This document shows positions 9,948 to 18,377 of a stretch of DNA of 64,000 bases, in pieces. A program made the position numbers and the translations under genes. How positions within the stretch are numbered: the stretch's first letter is position 1; each line of letters opens with the position of its first letter. Under the pieces are notes generated by a model. It saw only the letters and a program-made list of their open reading frames with translations, searched no databases and had not been told where the DNA came from. Origin of the DNA: Pseudomonas farsensis (lineage in GTDB: Bacteria > Pseudomonadota > Gammaproteobacteria > Pseudomonadales > Pseudomonadaceae). Location of the stretch: NCBI RefSeq assembly GCF_014268805.2, contig NZ_JABWRF020000003.1, positions 152,001-216,000 on the forward strand, written 5' to 3'.

Positions 9948-11050
9948 GCCAGATTCTGACCCTGACCATGCCCAAGTGGGGGCTGTCGATGACCGAAGGC
10001 CGGGTCGATACCTGGCTGCGCCAGGAGGGCGATGAGATCAATACCGGCGACGAGATCCTCGACGTCGAGACCGACAAGATCAACGGCACGGTCGAGGCGC
10101 CGTTCAGCGGCACCTTGCGCCGCCTGGTCGCCCAACCTGACGAAACCCTGCCGGTGGGCGCGTTGCTGGCTGTGGTGGTGCAAGGCGAGGCCGATGAGGC
10201 CGAGATCGACGCCGTGGTGCAACGCTTCCAGGCCGAATTCGTCGCCGCCGAAGGCAGTGAGCAGGCCACAGGGCCGGTACCGCAAAAAGCCGACGTAGGC
10301 GGGCGCCTGCTGCGTTGGTTCGAGCTGGGCGAAGGCGGCACGCCACTGGTGCTGGTGCATGGCTTTGCCGGCGACCTCAACAATTGGCTGTTCAACCACC
10401 CGGCCCTGGCCGCCGAGCGCCGGGTGATCGCCCTCGATCTGCCAGGCCATGGCGAATCAGCCAAGGCCCTGCAACGCGGCGACCTGGATGAACTCAGCCA
10501 GGCCGTGCTGGCGCTGCTCGACCACCTCGACATCCCCCGCGCGCACCTGGCCGGCCATTCCATGGGCGGCGCGGTGTGCCTGAACCTGGCGCGCCTGGCG
10601 CCGCAACGGGTGGCCAGCCTGGGCCTGGTGGCCAGCGTCGGGCTTGGCGAAACCATCAACGGCCAATACCTGCAAAGCTTCGTCGCCGCCGCCAACCGCA
10701 ATGCCTTGAAAGCACCGATGACGCAGCTGTTTGCCGACCCTGGCCTGGTGACCCGGCAGATGCTCGAAGACATGCTGCGCTTCAAGCGCCTTGAGGGCGT
10801 GCAACAGGCGCTGGAGCAACTGTCGGCCGCGCTGGCAGAAGGCGACCGCCAGCGCCACGACCTGCGCGCCGTGCTCGGCCAGCACCCGGCACTGGTGCTG
10901 TGGGGCAGCGAAGACGCGATCATCCCCGCCAGCCACAGCGACGGCCTGGACGCCGAAGTGCTGCTGGTCCCTGGGGCTGGCCACATGGTGCAGATGGAGG
11001 CTGCCGAGCAGGTCAACCAACGCCTTGCCGAGTTCTTGCGCAAACACTGA
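9944..11050 (+). CDS. acoC: Acetoin dehydrogenase E2-like protein: lipoyl domain fused to an alpha/beta hydrolase
   Basis: Annotated in the family as the dihydrolipoamide acetyltransferase of the acetoin complex. The 368 residues have an N-terminal lipoyl domain with the ETDKINGTVEAP motif (lipoyl Lys45). After a short linker comes an alpha/beta-hydrolase domain (about 125-365) with nucleophile elbow GHSMGG (Ser206), an Asp in GSEDAIIP and a His in GAGHMVQ. There is no peripheral subunit-binding domain and no HXXXD acyltransferase core as in pyruvate dehydrogenase E2, a known peculiarity of Pseudomonas-type AcoC. Start overlaps acoB. Confidence 0.94.
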   Translation: MSQILTLTMPKWGLSMTEGRVDTWLRQEGDEINTGDEILDVETDKINGTVEAPFSGTLRRLVAQPDETLPVGALLAVVVQGEADEAEIDAVVQRFQAEFVAAEGSEQATGPVPQKADVGGRLLRWFELGEGGTPLVLVHGFAGDLNNWLFNHPALAAERRVIALDLPGHGESAKALQRGDLDELSQAVLALLDHLDIPRAHLAGHSMGGAVCLNLARLAPQRVASLGLVASVGLGETINGQYLQSFVAAANRNALKAPMTQLFADPGLVTRQMLEDMLRFKRLEGVQQALEQLSAALAEGDRQRHDLRAVLGQHPALVLWGSEDAIIPASHSDGLDAEVLLVPGAGHMVQMEAAEQVNQRLAEFLRKH

Positions 11051-11082
11051 GGGTTTTCTTCGTGAGCCTGGAGACAACAACA

Positions 11083-12171
11083 ATGAACGACCTGAGCCAC
11101 ACCCACATGCGCGCCGCCGTCTGGCACGGGCGCAACGATATCCGCGTCGAACAGGTGCCACTGCCCGCCGACCCACCGCCTGGCTGGGTGCAGATCAAAG
11201 TGGACTGGTGCGGCATTTGCGGCTCGGACCTGCACGAATATGTCGCAGGCCCGGTATTCATTCCGGTAGAAGCGCCGCACCCGCTGACCGGCATTCAAGG
11301 CCAGTGCATCCTCGGCCATGAGTTCTGCGGCGAAATCGTCCAGCTTGGCGAAGGCGTGCAGGGCTATGCGCTCGGCGACCCGGTGGCCGCCGACGCCTGC
11401 CAGCACTGCGGCACCTGCTACTACTGCACCCATGGCCTGTACAACATCTGCGAGAAGCTGGCCTTTACCGGGCTGATGAACAACGGCGCCTTTGCCGAGC
11501 GCGTCAACGTGCCGGCCAACTTGCTGTACAAACTGCCCGAAGGCTTCCCGCGCGAGGCCGGCGCGCTGATCGAGCCGCTGGCGGTAGGCATGCATGCGGT
11601 GAAGAAGGCCGGCAGCCTGCTGGGCCAGAACGTGGTGGTGGTCGGCGCCGGCACCATCGGCTTGTGCACCATCATGTGCGCCAAGGCTGCCGGCGCGGCC
11701 CAGGTGATCGCCCTGGAAATGGCCACGGCGCGCAAGGACAAGGCCCTGGAAGTGGGAGCAACGGCGGTGCTCGACCCAAGCCAATGCGACGCCTTGGCCG
11801 AAATCCGCAAGCTGACGGGCGGGCTTGGTGCTGATGTGAGCTTTGAGTGCATCGGCAACAAGAACACCGCCAAGCTTGCCATCGACGCCCTGCGCAAGGC
11901 CGGCAAATGCGTGCTGGTGGGGATTTTCGAGGAGCCGAGCTCGTTCAACTTCTTCGAATTGGTCTCGACCGAGAAGCAGGTGCTTGGGGCACTGGCGTAC
12001 AACGGCGAGTTCGCCGATGTGATTGCCTTCATCAACGACGGGCGCCTGGATATACGGCCGTTGGTAACCGGGCGTATCGGGCTTGAGCAGATCGTCGAGT
12101 TGGGCTTTGAAGAGCTGGTCAACAACAAGGAGCACAACGTGAAGATCATCGTGTCGCCTGGCGGCGCTTAG
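11083..12171 (+). CDS. bdhA: 2,3-butanediol dehydrogenase, zinc-dependent
   Basis: Zinc-containing medium-chain dehydrogenase predicted to oxidise 2,3-butanediol to acetoin and feed the AcoABC complex. The 362 residues show catalytic zinc ligands (CGICGSDLHE, GHEFCGEI) and the four-cysteine structural zinc loop CQHCGTCYYCTHGLYNIC. A Rossmann NAD site is present (VVVVGAGTIGLC, about residue 180). It is the last gene of the aco run, 32 bp after acoC, with GGAG before the ATG. Substrate is inferred from family and operon. Confidence 0.93.
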   Translation: MNDLSHTHMRAAVWHGRNDIRVEQVPLPADPPPGWVQIKVDWCGICGSDLHEYVAGPVFIPVEAPHPLTGIQGQCILGHEFCGEIVQLGEGVQGYALGDPVAADACQHCGTCYYCTHGLYNICEKLAFTGLMNNGAFAERVNVPANLLYKLPEGFPREAGALIEPLAVGMHAVKKAGSLLGQNVVVVGAGTIGLCTIMCAKAAGAAQVIALEMATARKDKALEVGATAVLDPSQCDALAEIRKLTGGLGADVSFECIGNKNTAKLAIDALRKAGKCVLVGIFEEPSSFNFFELVSTEKQVLGALAYNGEFADVIAFINDGRLDIRPLVTGRIGLEQIVELGFEELVNNKEHNVKIIVSPGGA

Positions 12172-12184
12172 CAGCACGATCCCC

Positions 12185-12299
12185 TGTAGGAGCGGCCTTG
12201 TGCCGCGAAAGGGGTGCGCAGCGCCCCCGGCGATGTCTGCGCGATGCAGAATCCGGGGGTGCGCAGCGCCCCTTTCGCGGCACAAGGCCGCTCCTGCAA
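12185..12299. repeat. Paired REP palindrome (GTAGGAGCGGCCTTG type)
   Basis: TGTAGGAGCGGCCTTGTGCC at the left is answered by GGCACAAGGCCGCTCCTGCA at the right. The inner parts (GGGGTGCGCAGCGCCCC) also pair, making a hairpin of about 115 bp. It sits after the aco operon and before prmA, where it could end or protect the bdhA transcript. Confidence 0.85.
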
Positions 12300-12402
12300 G
12301 ACCGCGTGCGGCTTCACTCCCTTTTAACGCCTGCGTGGCGTAAACTGGCGGCCTTTCGCGCAGCCTTGGGCTGCCCCTGTCGATTTACCTAAGGTGCCCG
12401 CC

Positions 12403-13287
12403 ATGCCCTGGCTGCAAGTACGCCTGGCCATCAGCCCGGAACAAGCCGAAACCTACGAAGACGCCCTGCTTGAAGTGGGTGCGGTATCGGTAACCTTCAT
12501 GGACGCCGAAGACCAGCCGATCTTCGAACCAGACCTCAACACCACGCCGCTGTGGTCGAACACCCACCTGCTGGCACTGTTCGAGGCCGATGCCCAGCCT
12601 GAGGCGGTATTCGCCCACCTGCGCCTGCTGACCAGCGCCGAGCTGCCCGAGCACCAGGCCGAGGTCATCGAAGACCAGGACTGGGAGCGCAGCTGGATGG
12701 ACAACTTCCAGCCCATGCGCTTCGGCCAGCGCCTGTGGATCGTCCCAAGCTGGCACGAGGCCCCGGACAAAGACGCAGTCAACCTGCTGCTCGACCCGGG
12801 CCTGGCGTTCGGCACCGGCACCCACCCCACCACCGCACTGTGCCTGGAATGGCTTGACGGCCAGCAGCTCGACGGCACCCAGGTGCTGGATTTCGGCTGC
12901 GGTTCGGGCATTCTGGCCATCGCTGCGCTGCTGCTGGGCGCCGCTAAAGCGGTCGGTACCGACATCGACGTGCAGGCCATCGAAGCCTCCCGTGACAATG
13001 CCCAGCGCAACGGTATCGCTGACGACACGTTCGACCTCTACCTGCCTGAGCAGATGCCCGCCATGCAGGCCGACGTGCTGGTCGCCAATATTCTGGCCGG
13101 CCCGTTGGTCTCTCTGGCACCGCAGCTGTCCGGCCTGGTCCGCCCAGGTGGCCTGCTGGCGCTGTCGGGCATCCTTGCCGAACAAGGCGAAGAAGTGGCA
13201 GCCGCCTACACCGCCGACTTTGACCTGGACCCGATTGTCGTGCGCGACGGCTGGGTACGGATCAGTGGCCGTCGTCGCCAGGCCTGA
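12403..13287 (+). CDS. prmA: Ribosomal protein L11 methyltransferase
   Basis: SAM-dependent methylation of ribosomal protein L11. The 294 residues fit the family. An N-terminal substrate-recognition domain precedes a class I methyltransferase domain with motif I VLDFGCGSGILAIAA (about 163-177), the acidic post-I residue in VGTDIDVQA, and the VANILAGPL motif typical of PrmA. I chose ATG 12403 with AAGGTG at 12391 as ribosome site. A zinc-ribbon protein gene follows after 35 bp, a neighbourhood conserved in pseudomonads. Confidence 0.97.
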   Translation: MPWLQVRLAISPEQAETYEDALLEVGAVSVTFMDAEDQPIFEPDLNTTPLWSNTHLLALFEADAQPEAVFAHLRLLTSAELPEHQAEVIEDQDWERSWMDNFQPMRFGQRLWIVPSWHEAPDKDAVNLLLDPGLAFGTGTHPTTALCLEWLDGQQLDGTQVLDFGCGSGILAIAALLLGAAKAVGTDIDVQAIEASRDNAQRNGIADDTFDLYLPEQMPAMQADVLVANILAGPLVSLAPQLSGLVRPGGLLALSGILAEQGEEVAAAYTADFDLDPIVVRDGWVRISGRRRQA

Positions 13288-13322
13288 CTAGACTCAACCT
13301 CTGCACAACCCCGGATCGCCGC

Positions 13323-14648
13323 ATGACCGACAGTTTCGTCACCCAGTGCCCGCATTGCCAGACCAGCTTTCGCGTCACCCACCATCAGTTGAGCGTGGCG
13401 CGCGGCGTTGTGCGCTGCGGCAACTGCTTGCAGGTGTTCAATGCGGCCAAGCAGTTGCTCGAGCAAAACCGCGCAGCCGCAGGCGTTGTGCCCGAAGCAC
13501 CGCTGCCACCGGCCGAAACGCCGCAGGCCAAGGCGCCGGTCGTGCCTGTGGCACCGCCTGGGGACTGGGCGAACACGGCCAACGCGCTCGATGGCCTGGA
13601 CCTCGACCAGGAACTGGCGCGCCTTGAGCGGCGCAGCCCCGGCGACCGTCGCGCACCCACGCCCAGTGCCACGCTGCACGCCCGGCGTGACGAGCACGGC
13701 AGCGACGAGCAGGACGACACACCGTTCGGCAACGCCACCGACGATCACCTCGAACCGGTAGAGCAGGTGCTGCAGGCCCCGGTGCTGGTTGAACAGCCAG
13801 AGCCTGAGCCGGAACCCGAGCCGGTTGTCGAAACGCGCACCGAGCCGACCTTCGGCGCCGTCGACATCGACCTCGACGACGAGCCGCCGCTGCGCTCGCA
13901 GCCGCTGGACGACGATCTCGACCTGCCGCCTGAGCGCGTGGCCAGCGATGACGAGCCGGCACCGGTCAGCGGGCTGTCGGCGCTGGATGACGAGGTGCGC
14001 AGTGAGCGCCTGTCGGCACGCGATGACGACGACCATCTGGATGAGCCTGGCGACAATGACCGCCTGGAACCCAGCCTTGCCAGCAAGCCCGAGCGAGTGC
14101 GCAAGGAGCCGCTGGTGGACGTGGTCGACGACCCGCTGCAACTGGGCTGGGAAAAACCCGCGCCAAACTGGGGCAAGCGCCTGCTGTGGGGGGCGCTGAC
14201 GTTGTTGGCGGCAGGCCTGCTGGCCTTCCAGTACATCTGGTACCACTTCGACGAGATGGCCCGCCAGGACCAGTACCGCCCGTGGTTCCAGCAATTGTGC
14301 CCGACACTCGGCTGCCAGGTGCCGACCCGCGTCGACATCTCGCGCATCAAAAGCAGCAACCTGGTGGTGCGCAGCCACCCGGACTTCAAGGGCGCGCTGA
14401 TCGTCGACGCGATCATCTACAACCGCGCACCGTTCGCCCAACCCTTCCCGCTGCTCGAACTGCGCTTTGCCGACCTCAATGGCCAACTGATCGCCAGCCG
14501 GCGCTTCAAACCCAGCGAGTACCTGTCGGGCGAACTGGCCGGCCGCGGCGAGATGCCAAGCCAGACGCCGATCCACATCGCCCTGGATATCCTCGACCCT
14601 GGGCCGAAGGCGGTGAACTACAGCCTGAGCTTCCGTTCGCCGGAATAA
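13323..14648 (+). CDS. Zinc-ribbon and DUF3426 single-pass membrane protein
   Basis: A 441-residue protein of unknown function. It opens with a zinc-ribbon of two CxxC pairs (QCPHCQ, residues 9-12, and RCGNC, about 34-37), as in the MJ0042-type finger. A long acidic, low-complexity, probably disordered region (about 45-270) follows, rich in DD and repeated EPEPE. One membrane helix is next (LLWGALTLLAAGLLAFQYIWY, near 290-310), then a C-terminal DUF3426 domain, presumably periplasmic. The repeated acidic stretch suggests a flexible cytoplasmic tether. Position between prmA and dusB-fis is conserved in Pseudomonas. A TAGACT -10-like hexamer lies at 13289. Confidence 0.88.
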   Translation: MTDSFVTQCPHCQTSFRVTHHQLSVARGVVRCGNCLQVFNAAKQLLEQNRAAAGVVPEAPLPPAETPQAKAPVVPVAPPGDWANTANALDGLDLDQELARLERRSPGDRRAPTPSATLHARRDEHGSDEQDDTPFGNATDDHLEPVEQVLQAPVLVEQPEPEPEPEPVVETRTEPTFGAVDIDLDDEPPLRSQPLDDDLDLPPERVASDDEPAPVSGLSALDDEVRSERLSARDDDDHLDEPGDNDRLEPSLASKPERVRKEPLVDVVDDPLQLGWEKPAPNWGKRLLWGALTLLAAGLLAFQYIWYHFDEMARQDQYRPWFQQLCPTLGCQVPTRVDISRIKSSNLVVRSHPDFKGALIVDAIIYNRAPFAQPFPLLELRFADLNGQLIASRRFKPSEYLSGELAGRGEMPSQTPIHIALDILDPGPKAVNYSLSFRSPE

Positions 14649-14704
14649 CCCAAGGCGTAACGCACAGAGCGTGGGAGACCCCAGGCTTAGGGCAAGCTTG
14701 TGGT

Positions 14705-15015
14705 GGCCTCATCGCAGGCTGCCGCCAGCTCTCAAGGAATGTGGCTTGTCGCTATATAGGTGCCGTTTTACGCGGTCAGTGTAGGAGCGGCCTTGTGTCG
14801 CGATGGGCTGCGAAGCAGCCCCAGCGATTCTGGTGGGTGCACAGATCCTGGGGCTGCTTCGCAGCCCATCGCGACACAAGGCCGCTCCTACACAATCAAA
14901 AGCGAATTGCCCGAAACCATAGAATCTCCCACAGGAGCTCAGCCAGGCATCTCTATCGCGGCCCGGCGCTGTCTTTGTGGGAGCTGGCGCCAGCCTGCGA
15001 TGAGGCCGGTACAGG
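14705..15015. repeat. Composite intergenic repeat with inverted ends and internal REP pair
   Basis: The 574-bp gap 14649-15222 contains no credible gene. Its left part has GGCCTCATCGCAGG (14705-14718) and its right end the complementary CCTGCGATGAGGCCGG (14994-15009). Inside lies a long REP palindrome at 14779-14893 (GTGTAGGAGCGGCCTTGTGT ... with its complement) and a CATAGAATCTCCCAC module at 14921-14935. The same module order occurs at 22.6 kb. The remaining 200 bp upstream of dusB are AT-richer and probably carry the dusB-fis promoter. Confidence 0.75.
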
Positions 15016-15222
15016 GTTGCATATAACCGACGTGCGGACTTGACCCGCGAAAGTGACAGCACCGTTGCAGCGCACGCCTACTCCCACGCCACCCATGCAA
15101 ATGTCATAAGCCGGCAACTGTTCAGATTTTATCCAAATCCTTCTTTATCCAGTCATCGAGAGCGGGTATCATGCCCACCCTTTTTCGACTCCAATGATTC
15201 GGCCCCACAACAGGGAACACCT

Positions 15223-16236
15223 ATGTCGGCGGTACGCATCGGCCCTTATACATTGCACAACAATCTGATCCTCGCGCCCATGGCCGGGGTGACGGACCAG
15301 CCGTTCCGCACGCTGTGCAAACGCCTGGGGGCAGGCATGGTGGTGTCGGAAATGGTCAGTAGCGACATGAGCCTGTGGAACAGCCGCAAGTCCAGCCTGC
15401 GCCGCATCCATGAAGGTGATCCCGAGCCACGCTCGGTACAGATCGCCGGGGGTGATGCACAGATGATGGCCGCGGCGGCCCGGGCCAACGTGGCCGCTGG
15501 CGCCCAGATCATCGACATCAACATGGGCTGCCCGGCAAAAAAAGTCTGCAACAAGGCTGCCGGCTCTGCTTTATTGAGAGACGAAGCCTTGGTTACCGAG
15601 ATCCTCCAGGCCGTGGTCGGCGCTGTCGAGGTCCCGGTAACGCTGAAAATTCGCACCGGTTGGGACCGGGCGAACAAGAACGGCCTGAACGTCGCGAAAA
15701 TCGCCGAACAGGCCGGCATCCAGGCGCTTGCGGTACATGGCCGCACACGCGCCGACCTGTACACCGGTGAAGCCGAGTACGACACCATCGCCGCCATCAA
15801 GCAGGCGGTGTCGATCCCGGTATTTGCCAACGGCGATATCACTTCGCCAGAAAAAGCCCGGGCGGTGCTGGATGCCACCGGGGTCGACGGCCTGCTGATC
15901 GGCCGGGCTGCCCAGGGGCGGCCATGGATTTTCCGCGAGGTCGAGCATTACCTGCGCACGGGCGAGCACATGCCGGCCCCGGCGCTGGATGAAGTAGAAC
16001 GCATTCTGCTGGAACACCTGGCCGCGCTACACGCCTTCTATGGCGATGTAATGGGCGTGCGGATTGCCCGCAAGCATGTCGGCTGGTACCTGGCAACCCG
16101 ACCTGGCGGCAAGGAGTTCCGCAGCCAGTTCAACGCCTTGCAAGACACACAAGCGCAGTGCGCCAACGTTCAGGCCTACTTCGCCGAACGTCGACAGAGC
16201 CTTGGGACAGAGGACGAACAAGGGGTGGCCGCATGA
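15223..16236 (+). CDS. dusB: tRNA-dihydrouridine synthase B
   Basis: FMN enzyme that reduces uridine to dihydrouridine in the tRNA D-loop. The 337 residues start with the TIM-barrel FMN motif (LILAPMAGVTDQPFR), carry the catalytic cysteine in NMGCPAKKVCNKAAGSAL and the IRTGWDR segment, and end with the helical tRNA-binding domain. I chose ATG 15223 (CAGGGA upstream); longer in-frame starts would run through the AT-rich promoter region. It overlaps fis by 4 bp, the operon found widely in gamma-proteobacteria. Confidence 0.96.
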   Translation: MSAVRIGPYTLHNNLILAPMAGVTDQPFRTLCKRLGAGMVVSEMVSSDMSLWNSRKSSLRRIHEGDPEPRSVQIAGGDAQMMAAAARANVAAGAQIIDINMGCPAKKVCNKAAGSALLRDEALVTEILQAVVGAVEVPVTLKIRTGWDRANKNGLNVAKIAEQAGIQALAVHGRTRADLYTGEAEYDTIAAIKQAVSIPVFANGDITSPEKARAVLDATGVDGLLIGRAAQGRPWIFREVEHYLRTGEHMPAPALDEVERILLEHLAALHAFYGDVMGVRIARKHVGWYLATRPGGKEFRSQFNALQDTQAQCANVQAYFAERRQSLGTEDEQGVAA

Positions 16237-16553
16237 CGATGATGACCGAGACATTAGTGAGTGGAACAACGCCCGTGAGCGACAACGCCAACCTCAAGCA
16301 GCACCTGAACACGCCGAGCGAGGAGGGTCAGACCCTGCGCGACAGCGTCGAAAAGGCGCTGCACAACTACTTCGCCCACCTGGAAGGCGCGACCGTGACG
16401 GACGTGTACAACCTGGTGCTCTCCGAAGTCGAGGCGCCCCTGCTCGAAAGCGTGATGAACTACGTCAAGGGCAACCAGACCAAGGCCAGCGAAATGCTCG
16501 GGCTCAACCGAGGCACGCTGCGCAAGAAGCTCAAGCAGTACGATCTGTTGTAA
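16233..16553 (+). CDS. fis: DNA-binding protein Fis
   Basis: Nucleoid-associated factor that bends DNA and tunes rRNA, tRNA and growth-phase genes. The 106 residues contain the Fis core with a C-terminal helix-turn-helix (TKASEMLGLNRGTLRKKLKQY). I start at ATG 16233, which overlaps the dusB stop as ATGA; in-frame ATG 16242 is an alternative three codons later. A terminator follows at once. Confidence 0.95.
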   Translation: MTMMTETLVSGTTPVSDNANLKQHLNTPSEEGQTLRDSVEKALHNYFAHLEGATVTDVYNLVLSEVEAPLLESVMNYVKGNQTKASEMLGLNRGTLRKKLKQYDLL

Positions 16554-16572
16554 GGCCAGAACCCCATACAAG

Positions 16573-16604
16573 AAAGGCGCTCATGCGAAGAGGCGCCTTT
16601 TTTT
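16573..16604 (+). terminator. Rho-independent terminator of dusB-fis
   Basis: AAAGGCGC (16573-16580) pairs with GCGCCTTT (16593-16600), followed by TTTT. It is positioned 20 bp after fis. Confidence 0.9.
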
Positions 16605-16630
16605 GACTTCACCGTGTTATGGAATCCGAA

Positions 16631-18238
16631 ATGACCGACCAGACTACCCGCCTGCCGATCCGCCGCGCCCTGATCAGCGTCTCCGACAAGACCGGGATCC
16701 TCGAATTCGCCCGTGAGCTGCAACAGCTCGGCGTGGAGATCCTGTCGACCGGCGGCACCTACAAGCTGCTCAAGGACAACGGCGTCAACGCGGTGGAAGT
16801 GGCCGACTACACAGGCTTCGCCGAAATGATGGACGGCCGGGTCAAAACCCTGCACCCGAAAATCCACGGCGGTATCCTCGGCCGTCGTGGCACTGACGAT
16901 GCCATCATGAGCGAGCACGGCATCAAGCCGATCGACCTGGTCGCGGTCAACCTGTACCCGTTCGAAGCCACCATCAACAAGCCAGGTTGCGACCTGCCGA
17001 CCGCGATCGAGAACATCGACATCGGCGGCCCGACCATGGTCCGTTCGGCGGCGAAAAACCACAAGGATGTCGCCATCGTGGTCAACGCCGGCGACTACGC
17101 CGGTATCGTCGAGAGCCTCAAGGCCGGTGGCCTGACCTACGCCCAGCGCTTCGACCTGATGCTCAAGGCGTTCGAGCACACTGCCGCCTACGACGGCATG
17201 ATCGCCAACTACATGGGCACCATCGACCAGGCCCGCGACACCCTGTCGACCGAAGACCGCAGCCAGTTCCCGCGCACCTTCAACAGCCAGTTCGTCAAGG
17301 CCCAGGAAATGCGCTACGGCGAGAACCCGCACCAGAGCGCGGCGTTCTACGTTGAAGCCAAAAAGGGCGAAGCGAGCATCTCCAGCGCCGTGCAGCTGCA
17401 GGGCAAGGAGCTGTCGTTCAACAACGTGGCCGACACCGATGCTGCACTTGAGTGCGTGAAGAGCTTCGTCAAGCCTGCCTGCGTCATAGTCAAGCACGCC
17501 AACCCGTGCGGCGTGGCGGTAGTGCCGGAAAACGAAGGCGGCATCCGCAAGGCCTACGACCTGGCCTACGCCACCGACACCGAGTCGGCCTTCGGCGGCA
17601 TCATCGCCTTCAACCGCGAGCTGGACGGTGAAACCGCCCAGGCCATCGTCGACCGCCAGTTCGTCGAAGTGATCATCGCACCGAAAATCTCCCAGGCCGC
17701 CCGCGACGTCGTGGCTGCCAAGCAGAACGTGCGCCTGCTCGAATGCGGCGAATGGCCAGCTGAGCGTGCTGCCGGTTGGGACTTCAAGCGGGTCAACGGC
17801 GGGCTGCTGGTACAGAGCCGCGATATCGGCATGATCACTGCCGATGACCTGAAGATCGTCACCAAACGTGCACCGACCGAGCAAGAGGTGCATGACCTGG
17901 TGTTTGCCTGGAAAGTCGCCAAGTTCGTCAAGTCCAACGCCATTGTCTACGCCAAGCAGCGCCAGACCATCGGTGTCGGCGCCGGCCAGATGAGCCGCGT
18001 CAACTCCGCACGCATCGCTGCAATCAAAGCCGAGCATGCTGGCCTGCAGGTGCAGGGTGCGGTCATGGCCTCGGATGCGTTCTTCCCGTTCCGCGACGGC
18101 ATCGACAATGCCGCCAAGGCCGGCATCAGCGCGGTGATCCAACCGGGCGGCTCGATGCGTGACGCCGAAGTGATCGCCGCAGCCGACGAAGCCGGCATCG
18201 CGATGGTCTTCACTGGCATGCGCCACTTCCGCCACTAA
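16631..18238 (+). CDS. purH: Bifunctional AICAR formyltransferase / IMP cyclohydrolase
   Basis: Performs the last two steps of de novo IMP synthesis. The 535 residues consist of an N-terminal MGS-like cyclohydrolase domain (RRALISVSDKTGILEFA, then LSTGGT and VKTLHPKIHGG) and a C-terminal formyltransferase domain with the KHANPCGVA active-site motif. Start ATG 16631 is spaced 7 bases from GGA; an in-frame ATG four codons upstream is possible. Followed by a REP pair and purD. Confidence 0.97.
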   Translation: MTDQTTRLPIRRALISVSDKTGILEFARELQQLGVEILSTGGTYKLLKDNGVNAVEVADYTGFAEMMDGRVKTLHPKIHGGILGRRGTDDAIMSEHGIKPIDLVAVNLYPFEATINKPGCDLPTAIENIDIGGPTMVRSAAKNHKDVAIVVNAGDYAGIVESLKAGGLTYAQRFDLMLKAFEHTAAYDGMIANYMGTIDQARDTLSTEDRSQFPRTFNSQFVKAQEMRYGENPHQSAAFYVEAKKGEASISSAVQLQGKELSFNNVADTDAALECVKSFVKPACVIVKHANPCGVAVVPENEGGIRKAYDLAYATDTESAFGGIIAFNRELDGETAQAIVDRQFVEVIIAPKISQAARDVVAAKQNVRLLECGEWPAERAAGWDFKRVNGGLLVQSRDIGMITADDLKIVTKRAPTEQEVHDLVFAWKVAKFVKSNAIVYAKQRQTIGVGAGQMSRVNSARIAAIKAEHAGLQVQGAVMASDAFFPFRDGIDNAAKAGISAVIQPGGSMRDAEVIAAADEAGIAMVFTGMRHFRH

Positions 18239-18251
18239 TTGACTGCGGATT

Positions 18252-18343
18252 GCGTGGGAGCGGGCTTGCCCCGCGATAGCGTCAGCAAAGGCCACAACGT
18301 TGCCTTGCCTTACGTCATCGCGGGGCAAGCCCGCTCCCACGCA
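18252..18343. repeat. Paired REP palindrome (GTGGGAGCGGGCTTGCC type)
   Basis: GCGTGGGAGCGGGCTTGCCC and the complement GGGCAAGCCCGCTCCCACGC form the arms of a hairpin within the purH-purD gap. Located inside an apparent operon, so it may tune the relative mRNA levels of the two genes. Confidence 0.87.
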
Positions 18344-18377
18344 ACGGTCACAGGTTTAGAGAACTCGAGGTTTTGAC

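Noticed and set aside
10104..10346. Minus-strand open frame within acoC
   Set aside because: It is a frame shadow; lipoyl and hydrolase motifs of acoC on the plus strand explain the sequence.
16460..18340. A 626-codon open frame antisense to purH
   Set aside because: Same artefact: it covers purH, has no recognisable domain, and begins in a REP palindrome.
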